DNA of 36,889 nt from Chryseobacterium rhizosphaerae (GTDB lineage Bacteria; Bacteroidota; Bacteroidia; Flavobacteriales; Weeksellaceae): NCBI RefSeq assembly GCF_003385455.1, contig NZ_QNUF01000039.1:1-36889 (forward strand), given 5' to 3'. Shown here one piece after another: positions 1-8,937 of this stretch (positions within the stretch are counted from its first letter, which is position 1; each line of letters begins with the position of its first letter). A program made the position numbers and the translations under genes. A model generated the notes under the pieces. That model had not been told where the DNA came from. It searched no databases and worked only from the letters and a program-made list of their open reading frames with translations.

Positions 1-68
1 TTTATATCCTTACCCTGCAAACGAAAGACAAAAAAGTATATACCCGCAAAATTATTCTGACACGGTAA
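1..68 (+). CDS. C-terminal tail of a T9SS-sorted surface protein (partial, 5' end outside window)
   Basis: Frame 3 reads YILTLQTKDKKVYTRKIILTR and then TAA. This is nearly identical to the last 21 residues of the next gene (which ends YSRKIILTR), so it is the end of a tandem paralogue whose body lies to the left of the window. The beta-strand/basic-tail pattern matches the end of a T9SS type A sorting domain, which directs export through PorU/SprA-type machinery to the cell surface. Only the tail is visible, so the passenger function cannot be judged. Confidence 0.8.
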   Translation, partial: YILTLQTKDKKVYTRKIILTR

Positions 69-81
69 ATATTTCTTAACA

Positions 82-118
82 AAAGTATGGCAGTATTAAG
101 AAAATGCTATCATACTTT
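82..118 (+). terminator. possible weak hairpin terminator between the two paralogues
   Basis: AAAGTATG at 82-89 pairs with CATACTTT at 111-118. The inner stem continues imperfectly around a loop near 96-105. It is AT-rich and lacks a clean U-run, so it could also be an mRNA-stability hairpin. It lies 13 nt after the stop of the upstream paralogue. Confidence 0.35.
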
Positions 119-145
119 CTATAATAACATCAAAAACCTAACTCT

Positions 146-1666
146 ATGAAAACAAATGTATCGGCAAGTCGCTGCTTTATAAAAGCAGCCCTGCTATTCT
201 CTTTAGTGTTCCTGATGAGCAATCTGTTCCTCGCGCAGGGTAATAACATCCATACCTTTGCAACCAGCCAAACCAACGCAGTCTCCGCCCTTTGTTTAGG
301 CTGCAGTATTCAAAATCCACAAAATGCCGTTGGCAACGACCCGACCAATTATTCTTCTTTAAAGATGGGAATCGGTTTATTGGGAAAAGTAGAGCAAACA
401 CTCATATTCCCGACAGCCAGCTTACAAAAATTAGCGATCCATATCGGAACAGGCAATGGCGAACTGACAGCGGCATTGCTAAGTGCAGCCACCATAGAAA
501 CCATGAACGGAAATGTTTCCAATGGGGACAGCAGGATCATAGACAGCCAGATCCTTACCATTAACACATGGCCTGATAACAATGGACTCATCCAATTCAG
601 ACCAACCAAGCCTTATGACCGGGTAAAAATAAGCCTCAATGCAGGCGTTCTCAGCCTCAATCGTGAATTGCGGATCTATGAAGCCAAACAGTCTGCCTTT
701 GTCATCCCCTGTGCCACCCTTCCGGCCGATCCTTTTTTATATTATGCTTTCAATGGAAATCTTGAAGAATCGATCAATCCAAACTCTTTGAAAACTCTTA
801 GCGGTAACCGCCCTCCTACCTTTCAGGATAGTTTAGTATGCAAAAAGGCTCTAACAACAGATATTGTCGGCAATGAATTACAGGATCAATATCCTCACAT
901 TAATTACAATCAATTATTTCCTGAAAAAACCATTTCTTTCTGGGCTAGTACAAGAAATTATCTTCGAGTAACTGTGGGTGAGACAAAAATTATGGTTTAT
1001 GATACTCTAACGATAACTCAGCCCGGGACAAATGACAAACTAGTAAAAATATTTGCTCCAGATTTTTTCATACCCCTGCATCATTATACAGTCACTGTTA
1101 TTCCCAAAGCCCCATCTCCCGCTGAAATAGCCCTCTGTGAACAGACACCATCCAATGATTACTGTTCACAAGCAATAGGTTCAACTATATCCTTATATAT
1201 TGATGGAGATCTCGCTTCCTCTAAGACATTTCTTGGCAGAATACCTAATTTAAACTTCTCTATTGCCTCTGGACTTTTCGGCTCGAAGATCGATGAGCTT
1301 CTCGTTTACAATGAAGCACTGCCCGCTACTGTCATCAAGGAACTCGCCTGTTCTTATCATATCCTGCAAAACTGTTCTCCAGGAAGCCCTACTCCATCAG
1401 TTTCAGTACTGAAAGCAACTCCTACAGAAGAACTCTTTACAGTATCTCCTAACCCCACTACCGGGCAAATTACCCTTGACGGAAATATTCTCCTGCTGAA
1501 TGCTGACATTTCCATAAGAAATACATCCGGATTAGAAGTCTTTCAATCGAAATTGACATCAAAAACTTTTAATTTACCACCTACCTTACCAGAAGGAATG
1601 TATATCCTTACCCTGCAAACGAAAGACAAAAAAGTCTATTCCCGAAAGATTATTCTTACCCGATAA
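146..1666 (+). CDS. T9SS-sorted surface/secreted protein with a LamG-like central region
   Basis: A 506-residue exported protein of unknown function. Residues 1-31 form a Sec signal peptide ending LFLAQG. The region after about residue 195 (FLYYAFNGNLEESIN) resembles the opening of a concanavalin/LamG-like module, which in other proteins often binds sugars or proteins; this assignment is weak. Residues about 431-506 (FTVSPNPTTGQ ... GMYILTLQTKDKKVY) are a clear T9SS type A sorting domain, so the mature protein should reach the cell surface or medium. The gene directly follows a paralogue with an almost identical tail, which points to tandem duplication, and it converges with the B12 operon across a shared hairpin at 1693-1719. 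The ATG at 146 is chosen because the signal peptide starts there. Confidence 0.85.
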   Translation: MKTNVSASRCFIKAALLFSLVFLMSNLFLAQGNNIHTFATSQTNAVSALCLGCSIQNPQNAVGNDPTNYSSLKMGIGLLGKVEQTLIFPTASLQKLAIHIGTGNGELTAALLSAATIETMNGNVSNGDSRIIDSQILTINTWPDNNGLIQFRPTKPYDRVKISLNAGVLSLNRELRIYEAKQSAFVIPCATLPADPFLYYAFNGNLEESINPNSLKTLSGNRPPTFQDSLVCKKALTTDIVGNELQDQYPHINYNQLFPEKTISFWASTRNYLRVTVGETKIMVYDTLTITQPGTNDKLVKIFAPDFFIPLHHYTVTVIPKAPSPAEIALCEQTPSNDYCSQAIGSTISLYIDGDLASSKTFLGRIPNLNFSIASGLFGSKIDELLVYNEALPATVIKELACSYHILQNCSPGSPTPSVSVLKATPTEELFTVSPNPTTGQITLDGNILLLNADISIRNTSGLEVFQSKLTSKTFNLPPTLPEGMYILTLQTKDKKVYSRKIILTR

Positions 1667-1692
1667 AACCCAGCAATATTTAATAATATAAA

Positions 1693-1719
1693 AGCCCCGG
1701 CCAATTTTTGGCCGGGGCT
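1693..1719 (-). terminator. intrinsic terminator between convergent genes
   Basis: AGCCCCGGCC (1693-1702) pairs perfectly with GGCCGGGGCT (1710-1719) around a 7-nt loop. The U-rich tract follows on the minus strand (TTTATATTATT), so it best terminates the B12 operon. The GC-rich stem may also stop transcription from the plus-strand gene. Confidence 0.85.
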
Positions 1720-1748
1720 AAATGAAACAAAATCAGCTATGCTGGAAA

Positions 1749-4070
1749 TTATTTTTTAATCAGTTTTTGCTGATACATTGCTTTATCAGTCACTGCTTTT
1801 AGAATATACATCCCTTTTGGTAACATACTCATATTGATCTGTCCGTTGCTGAATTGTGTATTCACCAATTTACCTGAAGTATCATAAACAGAAATATTTA
1901 CAATTTTCTCCTGAGTTTTGATCATAAGAAGATCGGTCACCGGGTTCGGATAGATACTGAACTCCAGTTTTTTCACCTCAGCCGTAGCTAACGTAGAGCC
2001 AAGACTGTTTACGGTAATTGTTTTTTCTGCTGTTTTACCATTAGAATTAAAACCGATCACAATACTAGCTGTTCCTGAAGCAATAGGAGTAAGTACCAGC
2101 TCATCATTATTATTGATAACTGCAGAAACGACTGCCTGATTGTCATTTGATTTTATGGTCTTCACAATTGAAGCTGTATTATTGTCTTCATCAGAAACCA
2201 CTGTTTTCAAATCAATTGTAGTCACGTTTCCTACTGTAACCTGTGAAGGCAAAGTATTGTTCACCACCGGAACTGTATTATCCGGGAATACCGTTAATGC
2301 AGGGAACCAGTAATAGTCATTCAATATTCTCGTATTGGTAAGGTTACCATTAGCATCATAGATATGAACCCAGTTTTTTTGATAATGACCTCCTGTTTCG
2401 GTAGTATTTACAATAAGTTCTCCTGTCACTGGATTTACACGTAATCCTACTCCATAAGGAGTCTGCTTATAAGTTCCTGTCTGTCCCGGAATGGTAATAA
2501 AATTTTCATTAAAGGTTTTAGCCGTCACATCAAATTTAACAATTCTGTTTCCAGAACCCCAACCTGCAGATATAAACCAGTAGAGTGTATTTTCTGTGTT
2601 GCTTGCTGAAAAACTTCCTGCATTCCATGCTCCCCAAGGATCAGGATATGTTGTGGTAGGAATAGCATAAGACTGAACGGCAAAAGTAGTAGGATGGATA
2701 TTTACTACCGCCTGGCTCTTAATGGCCCAGATACTTCCGTCTTTAGCCTGAGTAACAGAATAGAAGTCTCCGGTAATGGTCGTAACAAGGGTATCGGTTT
2801 TAGGATCAATGACTAAAATACCTTCTCCCTGTTTTACTGCAAATACATATTGTGAAGTACGTATCATGTTTCCCATCTGATCACTGTAAGGACCTCCTGT
2901 ACCTGCCGTACCTGGAATTAAGCCCCCAACCTGAAGGTTGTCAATATTAAATAAATAGACTCCATTCGAAGCCCCGATATATCCTTTATGCTCATTTACT
3001 CCTACAAATGATCTTCCATCACCACCTCCGATATCGTTAAAACTGGCTATTTTTTGCATGGTTTGTGCATTAGCAACTACCAGTCTTCCTCCAGGTGTAT
3101 ATTGTACATCTCCAGGGTCTGCCTCCTGCTTTGATACAAAGTAAAACTTATCCCCATAAATTGTTCCAAATTGGGTAGTCGCTCCAAAAGCATGGTTGTT
3201 ATTGGCTGCACTGTATACACGGTAATTGATCTGCCCGTTATTATCGATGAAGTTTACTGATCCGTTTGTATGACCGAACCATTCTTCGTTAACGATAAAG
3301 AAGCCCTCAGTAAAACTTGTCGGATTCAGACGATTAGTAGGATTCATCAGACTCATAAGGCCCGCAGAAGCAACATAAGGAGAAACCGGGGTCATCGTAG
3401 AAGAAATGGGAACTGAAGTGAACGAAGGATTGAAATTCCATACATCCCAAGAACCGTTTTGTAGGGTACGGGAAGAAGCTCCTACACCGGAGTATCCAAA
3501 ATTAGCACTTGCAGGATTTTTTATCCAATAAGACCAGTATCCTTTAGTTGCCCATCCGGACTGCCAGTGGTCATTAGCATCCACTCCTGTATAATTATCA
3601 AAATTATATGCAGTGGTATTAACGATTCCGTTTACCGGAGAAATCGGGGATGCTGTATTTCCGTTATAATACAGGGCATTGAGATTTTGTCCGTCAAGAT
3701 CGAAACCAAAACCTCCTACTGCCGTTCCCTGTGGTGTCCCCTGGTAAAGTAACGTGAAAAGTCTATGATCTTCTTTAGCAATTGCTTTAATCATATCTGC
3801 ACCTGTAGCCGTTCCGTTCCATCTGAATCCCCAAACCAGGGCATCCGGATTTTTACTATCATTCCATTGTACCACAAAAGCAGCTTCGTTTGTACCTGTT
3901 CCTACCCAATACTTAATATCGGAAAAACTGATTGATGGTGCTACAGCTGCTCTTAGCTGACTTGTTTCCGTTCCCTGAATGTCATTTCGGAGAACCCCCT
4001 GGACTTTTATCTGTGCATTCGTGAAAAATGCAAATAGAAAAAGCAGAGTAAAAAGATAAAACTTTTTCAT
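1749..4070 (-). CDS. DUF5074-type surface protein with T9SS sorting domain, last gene of the B12 operon
   Basis: 773 residues. A Sec signal peptide (MKKFYLFTLLFLFAFFTNAQ) is followed by an N-terminal region (SDIKYWVGTGTNEAAFVVQW, then VWGFRWNG) of a type I recognise from Bacteroidota cell-surface proteins that accompany cobalamin receptors. The middle (about 290-610) reads as a beta-propeller-like series, with turns such as GGRLVVANAQTM and ILVIDPKTDTLVTTI, as in DUF5074/YncE proteins. About 610-695 is an Ig/cadherin-like module, and 705-773 (SIYPNPVTD ... KGMYILKAV) is a T9SS type A sorting domain. It lies 35 nt after the preceding lipoprotein gene and shares the riboswitch-led transcript, so I infer a surface role in corrinoid capture. 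Direct cobalamin binding is unproven. Its T9SS route differs from the lipoprotein anchoring of its two partners. Confidence 0.8.
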   Translation of the reverse strand: MKKFYLFTLLFLFAFFTNAQIKVQGVLRNDIQGTETSQLRAAVAPSISFSDIKYWVGTGTNEAAFVVQWNDSKNPDALVWGFRWNGTATGADMIKAIAKEDHRLFTLLYQGTPQGTAVGGFGFDLDGQNLNALYYNGNTASPISPVNGIVNTTAYNFDNYTGVDANDHWQSGWATKGYWSYWIKNPASANFGYSGVGASSRTLQNGSWDVWNFNPSFTSVPISSTMTPVSPYVASAGLMSLMNPTNRLNPTSFTEGFFIVNEEWFGHTNGSVNFIDNNGQINYRVYSAANNNHAFGATTQFGTIYGDKFYFVSKQEADPGDVQYTPGGRLVVANAQTMQKIASFNDIGGGDGRSFVGVNEHKGYIGASNGVYLFNIDNLQVGGLIPGTAGTGGPYSDQMGNMIRTSQYVFAVKQGEGILVIDPKTDTLVTTITGDFYSVTQAKDGSIWAIKSQAVVNIHPTTFAVQSYAIPTTTYPDPWGAWNAGSFSASNTENTLYWFISAGWGSGNRIVKFDVTAKTFNENFITIPGQTGTYKQTPYGVGLRVNPVTGELIVNTTETGGHYQKNWVHIYDANGNLTNTRILNDYYWFPALTVFPDNTVPVVNNTLPSQVTVGNVTTIDLKTVVSDEDNNTASIVKTIKSNDNQAVVSAVINNNDELVLTPIASGTASIVIGFNSNGKTAEKTITVNSLGSTLATAEVKKLEFSIYPNPVTDLLMIKTQEKIVNISVYDTSGKLVNTQFSNGQINMSMLPKGMYILKAVTDKAMYQQKLIKK

Positions 4071-4105
4071 TTCTATTAATTTAAAATTTATTGTATTGTC
4101 TATTG

Positions 4106-5299
4106 TTATTTAAAGTATAAATCATAAGCTCCTGAAACTTCTGTAGAAACTTCTCCTACCCATCCGGCTTCCTGATTAATTCCTGTGTATACTTTCACAA
4201 AGTCGATACCCGGAAGTTTTACGTATCTGCCGTTCCTGTCTACCGCCCAGGAAATATCAATATTGGAAGCATCATCTTTATTTGGAGCGTTGTCTGCATA
4301 ACCAAATTCATATGATTTTCCTACCCAATACGACCCCGTTCCGCTTTGATCATAATAATTGTCTTTAAGCTTAGTACCCTTAAAACTGTAAGAAGCCTCG
4401 GAAAACCATAAAGGATAATAGCTTTGTAAGTGGAACATATTCTTTGTTTTAAATCCATTGTTTCCCAGATTATCCTGCCACTTGATGTATTCTGTATCAA
4501 CTTGCCAGCCTAAATTTCCGGGAACAGGAGGCTTATTCTCATTAGGCTTGAAATACGTTATGCTATAATCCTTTACTGTTGTATTTTTAAAATGCTCACT
4601 TCCTGCAATTTCGTACCATTCATTATCATCAGGTTTTCCGTTTTTGTTTCTGTCGTAGGCCACGACAATAATTCCTGGTTCACAGGATCCTGAACGGGGG
4701 TCAGCTGCGGCATTTCCAAAGAAGGCATTTCCGAGGATTTTAAAATCTCTTCCATTCAGATTGGGAATCGTATGATCAAATCCAAAAACGACATAGCCTC
4801 CGAACCCCCCAAGACTTATTTCTTGAAAACTGGAGCCTATCAAAGATTCTCTCGCTTTCTGAAGCATATTTTCAGCTGTATTTCCCGGTTCATATTCGGG
4901 AATCTTATTCATAAACTGTCCGGGAGCAGGACGATAATCAAAAACCTTAGCTATATATTTGCTGTAGGTAGCCGTTTCCTTTTCTACCACTATTTTAGAA
5001 TGATAGGTATGAACATTCCCATTATTCTCTATCTTAAGTGTCAATGGATAGGTAGCGACTACCGGACTGATAAATTCAAGTTCTGAACTTTGAGAAACAA
5101 TCGAGTCGTTCACACTCCAGGTAAAGTTTCCTGAAATATGGGTCGGAATACTCAGAACTTCAAAACGTTCTATAATATAAGAGTCATCCAATCCGTTAAA
5201 TACAAAATTTTCCTCATCATCATGCTTACAACCTATCATTCCTATGAGAAGAAATGATAAAAACCCTGTTTTTAAATAGGTAAAAGTTTTGATCTTCAT
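4106..5299 (-). CDS. PKD-like cell-surface lipoprotein of the B12 operon
   Basis: 397 residues. The lipoprotein signal ends at IGMIGC (lipid Cys24) and is followed by acidic DDEE, compatible with surface export of lipoproteins in Bacteroidota. Residues about 40-110 look like a PKD/Ig-like fold (GNFTWSVNDSIVSQSSELEF). The larger C-terminal region (about 155-397) has conserved-looking blocks such as GGFGGYVVFGFDHTIPNLNG, GNAFFGNAAADPRSGSCEPG and DRNKNGKPDDNEWYEIAGSE; the DRNKNGKPDDNE stretch resembles a calcium loop. It sits 14 nt after the BtuG-like gene and 35 nt before the DUF5074-type gene. I infer an accessory corrinoid-binding or receptor-associated protein, comparable in position to additional B12-binding lipoproteins (BtuH type) described in Bacteroides. 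I cannot confirm it belongs to that family. Confidence 0.75.
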   Translation of the reverse strand: MKIKTFTYLKTGFLSFLLIGMIGCKHDDEENFVFNGLDDSYIIERFEVLSIPTHISGNFTWSVNDSIVSQSSELEFISPVVATYPLTLKIENNGNVHTYHSKIVVEKETATYSKYIAKVFDYRPAPGQFMNKIPEYEPGNTAENMLQKARESLIGSSFQEISLGGFGGYVVFGFDHTIPNLNGRDFKILGNAFFGNAAADPRSGSCEPGIIVVAYDRNKNGKPDDNEWYEIAGSEHFKNTTVKDYSITYFKPNENKPPVPGNLGWQVDTEYIKWQDNLGNNGFKTKNMFHLQSYYPLWFSEASYSFKGTKLKDNYYDQSGTGSYWVGKSYEFGYADNAPNKDDASNIDISWAVDRNGRYVKLPGIDFVKVYTGINQEAGWVGEVSTEVSGAYDLYFK

Positions 5300-5313
5300 G
5301 TTTATCAGTTTAA

Positions 5314-6450
5314 TTATTTATAGAGAAAAGTAAAATGGGCAGGGATATTTCCTCCCTCGGTTTTCCATTTGAAATGGCCATTTTTATCGAAACAGTACAC
5401 AAAACCCATTGCAACGTAGTTTCGGGCATCAGTAATATAAACATCCTCTGTAATTGGGTTTACAGCAATTCCGTAAGGGGTTTTAATGGCATTTTCATAT
5501 TCCTTATCAAAAATCCTGTTAGAAATAATCTGTTCTGTTTTTACATCAATAATCCCGAATGTTTTTTGAGAGGTATGGGTATTGTAATTGAATTCATTTC
5601 CATAGAAATAAAGTTTATCATTTACAATCGTCATCTCACTTACCGCAATATGGAAATCTTTTTTTATCATCCCCGTTGCAGCATCAATCAGATATAAACT
5701 GGAGGGCACCGAGTAATAATCTCCCCGGGAGCTTACATACAGATCTCCATAATTGTCTTTTTTAAGCCGGTGGAGGTTAATAGCGACATCTATTTTTCTT
5801 GTTTCTGTAAAACTATTTAAATCGATTACGGAAACTGTTCTGTCGTAATTTGGAGCCATATAGCCTCCGGAATTGGCAACAAAAAGCTGATCTCCTACAA
5901 TTTCTATTTCCTCAGGCTGGTATCCTACTGTGGCCTGACGCTGTATAGACAGGGAAGCTGTATCGATTTCCACTATTTTCCCTTTAGGTGCATTAGGATT
6001 GACATCTACAGGCCCTGCATAACTGCTCGCATAACCTTTTCCGTTTTTAAATGTTATATATCTGCAGTTCTGTAAGGGAATAGATGTTATCCGTTTAGCT
6101 GTTTTAGCATCCAGCACTTCAATTTTATTGGAAACATTGACTACGATATACAGCTTACTTCCATAAATTTTAATATCATTTCCTACGTCCCCCAATTCTT
6201 TGATCACATTAGGATTCGCCTCGGCATAGATATTCCGATAGTAAGTTCCTTTGGTATAATCGAAAAAGTCAAGGGTACATTTATTGCTTCCCATATTCCC
6301 TTCATTCAACACGTAAAAGCCTTTAATGGCAGTATTTTCCGGCGCCGCCAACCCTTCTACCACTTCCTGACGGACGATAATATCATCGGTACGGCAGGCC
6401 ACAAGAAAAACCAATATGAAGAGGAGAAGACAGAAGTTTATTTTTCTCAT
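5314..6450 (-). CDS. BtuG-like YncE/DUF5074 beta-propeller lipoprotein, probable vitamin B12 surface-binding protein
   Basis: 378 residues with a lipoprotein signal (FLVAC, Cys19). The rest shows repeated propeller blades, for example KLYIVVNVSNKIEVLDAKT, QLFVANSGGY, DRTVSVIDLNS and GIAVNPITEDVYITDARNY, as in YncE-type seven-bladed propellers. In Bacteroides, BtuG is a surface lipoprotein of this fold and size that binds B12 very tightly and caps the BtuB receptor; that is family knowledge. Here the gene overlaps the btuB-like stop by an ATGA junction (start 6450-6448, stop 6449-6447), indicating translational coupling, and both lie behind a cobalamin riboswitch. Fold, size, anchoring and coupling together make a BtuG role likely. 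Confidence 0.85.
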   Translation of the reverse strand: MRKINFCLLLFILVFLVACRTDDIIVRQEVVEGLAAPENTAIKGFYVLNEGNMGSNKCTLDFFDYTKGTYYRNIYAEANPNVIKELGDVGNDIKIYGSKLYIVVNVSNKIEVLDAKTAKRITSIPLQNCRYITFKNGKGYASSYAGPVDVNPNAPKGKIVEIDTASLSIQRQATVGYQPEEIEIVGDQLFVANSGGYMAPNYDRTVSVIDLNSFTETRKIDVAINLHRLKKDNYGDLYVSSRGDYYSVPSSLYLIDAATGMIKKDFHIAVSEMTIVNDKLYFYGNEFNYNTHTSQKTFGIIDVKTEQIISNRIFDKEYENAIKTPYGIAVNPITEDVYITDARNYVAMGFVYCFDKNGHFKWKTEGGNIPAHFTFLYK

Positions 6451-8498
6451 AAGGTGAAGTTTAAAGTAATTTTAAAATTTCTTCCCGGCATGGGATAGTT
6501 TCTGACCACATCATAATATTGATTGAAAATATTATTCATTTCAAGACTCAGTTTAAACTGATGTCCTGAGTAGTCGAATTTTTTCTGAACGGATAAATCA
6601 TGGGTATACCAGGGCTGAACAAAATTGTACTGAATATTATCCTGCTGCCCGTCATAGCGTTCCCCAACATAGACCACACTGTAATTGAAATTCCAGTCAC
6701 GGTAATCCGCCATCAGCGTAAAAGACCCACTGTGCCAAGGGGTATAAGGGATCTGTTTTTTATAAAAGGTATCCCCCGGGCTTATATCATCTCCCGGATT
6801 ACTGATATCTTTTGCACTCTGATAGGTATAAGAAAGCAACGGTTTAATTTTCACTTTGCCCCACATCATTTCAGCCTGGACATTCACATCTGTACCTATG
6901 ATGTCAACCAGTCCAAGGTTCATCATCATCCAGCGGAACATATTTCCTGTGGGTGCTGCAACAATTTTATCTTTTACCCGGTTGTAATAACCATCTACCT
7001 TGGCATAAAAAGCTTTAAAGACAGGATGATTATATTTCTTCTGATAGGTAAACCCCAAATCATACTGCGTCGTAAACTCCGGTTTCAGAAAAGTACTTCC
7101 AATATTCGTATAATAAAGATCATTGAAGGTAGGAAGTCTGAAAATCTTTTTATAGAAAGCTCTAAAGGTAAGCTCCGGAACAGTAGCCGGCTGGTAGCTC
7201 ATAAAAATAGCAGGAGTCCATTCACTTCTGTCCTCAGGTCTTTTATTTCGTTCCACTTCTTCAAAAGTAAAAGTACCTAACAGACTTCCTAAAACTTTAA
7301 ACCTGTTCCATTGATAGGTCGTAGCCAAAGCCACCAATGTGGTATACCGGGTAGGATAAGAAAACTGATACAGATCTGCATCCAGATTATTGTATTGGAA
7401 ATCTCCACTCAAGCTAATGTCCCAATGGGAATTCACTGTATATAAATTGGAAGATGAAATATACAGCTCCCTTTGAATGTAGGTATTATCTGAATATTTA
7501 ACCAACTGAGACTGTACCGTATCAAGAAAATGGGTATAATCGTAAGCGAATTTTGCTTTAAGCTGAGTTTCGAATTTAGGGAAAAGCTTTTTCCTCAGGT
7601 TGGCCTGTACAAAATAATTCTCATCAAACATTCTTGCCCCTCGCCCGTCAAAACGGCTATTGACAACAGGAGCAGGAACACCCCGATTGGAAATATAGCC
7701 ATATCCGCGGATATTCCAGCTTCCATTATTTAAAGTACCATTCAAAGAGGTTTCAAAACGTTTGGCTTTAATATCAGAGTCTCTTCTTTTAGCTATTGTA
7801 TCATAGGCAGGCTCTCCGTTAGGGTATTTTTTTGCATACCGGTATCTGTAAATACCATCACTTTGCAGAAATTCAGCACTAAAACTTGCAGAAATTCTTG
7901 GTGATAGTTTCTGTTCTAAACGGAAAGAAGGATTGAATAAATCAATTGATGCACTTTTTGCCCTCAAAACAAGATTTATTTTCCGTGTTCCGGTAAAAAC
8001 AGGTGTTTTAGGCTGCAAATAAATAGAACCTGATGATCCGAAATCCCTGGCGGGCTGAAAGATCTCACTTTTCTGACCGTTGTATAATGATATTTCTTCC
8101 AGATCATCCAAAGAATATCTTCCCAGATCCACAAGACCGTTCTGAGCATTTCCCAATTGAATGCCATCATAAAAAACCCCTACATGCTGGCTTCCCATAC
8201 TTCGGATATTAATGGTCTTGAGCCCTCCTATTCCACCGTAGTCCTTGATCTGAACACCGGAAAAGTACCGTAAGGCATCTGCCACAGAGTGGCTGTTCAG
8301 TCTTTCAAGCTCTTCTCCCTGCAATACCTGAGCAGGAACGATTTCTTTAAAGTTCTTTTTGTAAATATTGACCGCCCTAATAGCTTCTTCCTTTAAGGTG
8401 TCTTTTTTCTTTGTCTGAGAAAACAAGAATTGTGATGTTAACACAAATATTGTGAAAACAACTTTATGAAGTTGAGATGCAGTCAGTTTTGCCACCAT
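6447..8498 (-). CDS. btuB: BtuB-like TonB-dependent vitamin B12 receptor
   Basis: 683-residue outer-membrane receptor. The signal peptide ends near FLFSQ, and a plug domain (about 50-165) includes LNSHSVADALRYFSGVQIKDYG, GGLKTINIRSMGSQHVGVFYDG and a YLQPK stretch. The remainder is a beta-barrel ending in the aromatic-rich pattern MPGRNFKITLNFTL. It should import corrinoids across the outer membrane using TonB/ExbBD energy. The substrate is inferred from the cobalamin riboswitch in its leader and the BtuG-like gene overlapping its stop, not from the receptor sequence alone. It is somewhat longer than enterobacterial BtuB (about 614 residues). The ATG at 8498 leaves a leader of nearly 290 nt that holds the riboswitch. 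Confidence 0.88.
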   Translation of the reverse strand: MVAKLTASQLHKVVFTIFVLTSQFLFSQTKKKDTLKEEAIRAVNIYKKNFKEIVPAQVLQGEELERLNSHSVADALRYFSGVQIKDYGGIGGLKTINIRSMGSQHVGVFYDGIQLGNAQNGLVDLGRYSLDDLEEISLYNGQKSEIFQPARDFGSSGSIYLQPKTPVFTGTRKINLVLRAKSASIDLFNPSFRLEQKLSPRISASFSAEFLQSDGIYRYRYAKKYPNGEPAYDTIAKRRDSDIKAKRFETSLNGTLNNGSWNIRGYGYISNRGVPAPVVNSRFDGRGARMFDENYFVQANLRKKLFPKFETQLKAKFAYDYTHFLDTVQSQLVKYSDNTYIQRELYISSSNLYTVNSHWDISLSGDFQYNNLDADLYQFSYPTRYTTLVALATTYQWNRFKVLGSLLGTFTFEEVERNKRPEDRSEWTPAIFMSYQPATVPELTFRAFYKKIFRLPTFNDLYYTNIGSTFLKPEFTTQYDLGFTYQKKYNHPVFKAFYAKVDGYYNRVKDKIVAAPTGNMFRWMMMNLGLVDIIGTDVNVQAEMMWGKVKIKPLLSYTYQSAKDISNPGDDISPGDTFYKKQIPYTPWHSGSFTLMADYRDWNFNYSVVYVGERYDGQQDNIQYNFVQPWYTHDLSVQKKFDYSGHQFKLSLEMNNIFNQYYDVVRNYPMPGRNFKITLNFTL

Positions 8499-8624
8499 TA
8501 GCTCATTCAGGGATAATGATGACGCTAATGGATATTAGAAAGCAATGACAAAGCACAGCATGTACTGCACAGAATCATTGTAGTCCTAAAGCTTTATTCC
8601 ACGAAAGCGTCAAACGTTTATTTA

Positions 8625-8785
8625 TTCTGGCAGGTCTTCTGACTTACTCCATTTTTGAAATCCTTCCCATTAAAAAAACAGTGGATATAATCTTCAAAAA
8701 CTTTGGTATGGAGCTTACAGCAGCGGGTCTGTTCCGGATTTTCACCGGATTCCCTTTTAAGAGCTTTTTACGGCTCGCCAAATTT
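8625..8785 (-). promoter_or_regulatory. cobalamin riboswitch
   Basis: Read on the minus strand, the segment contains the hallmark elements in order: GGGAATCCGGTGAAAATCC, then ACAGACCCGCTGCTGTAAG (B12 box), a variable peripheral arm around 8660-8720, and AGTCAGAAGACCTGCC near the 3' end. Outer strands near 8776-8785 (TTTGGC) and 8625-8632 (GCCAGAA) can form P1. It precedes the btuB-like gene, so adenosylcobalamin or another corrinoid should repress the operon. No terminator with a U-run follows; about 125 nt separate the aptamer from the ATG, so control is probably translational. Confidence 0.95.
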
Positions 8786-8788
8786 CGG

Positions 8789-8817
8789 CAAAGATATAAA
8801 ATTCCGGTCAGATACAA
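8789..8817 (-). promoter_or_regulatory. Bacteroidota promoter of the B12 operon
   Basis: On the minus strand TTG (8817-8815) is separated by 18 nt from TATCTTTG (8796-8789), a match to the TTG-N(17-23)-TAnnTTTG consensus. Transcription would begin just before the riboswitch aptamer, which independently supports the call. Confidence 0.8.
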
Positions 8818-8852
8818 TACAACGCAGAATAAAATGATTATCAATACATAAA

Positions 8853-8891
8853 CATGAAAAATCCCGTTATTTTCTAACGGGATTTTTCATG
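8853..8891 (-). terminator. intrinsic terminator of the copper operon
   Basis: A perfect 17-bp stem, CATGAAAAATCCCGTTA (8853-8869) with its complement at 8875-8891, around the loop TTTTC. The stem carries ATTTTT on its 3' side in either orientation. It lies 46 nt past the mbnH stop and just upstream of the B12 promoter, so it insulates the two operons. Confidence 0.85.
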
Positions 8892-8937
8892 AACTTCAAT
8901 CATCAATTCTGTTGAATTGTTTTGCTCTTATCTATAC

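Noticed and set aside
8644..8844. 66-codon minus-strand open frame
   Set aside because: It lies on the cobalamin riboswitch and its promoter; the structured RNA explains the sequence better.
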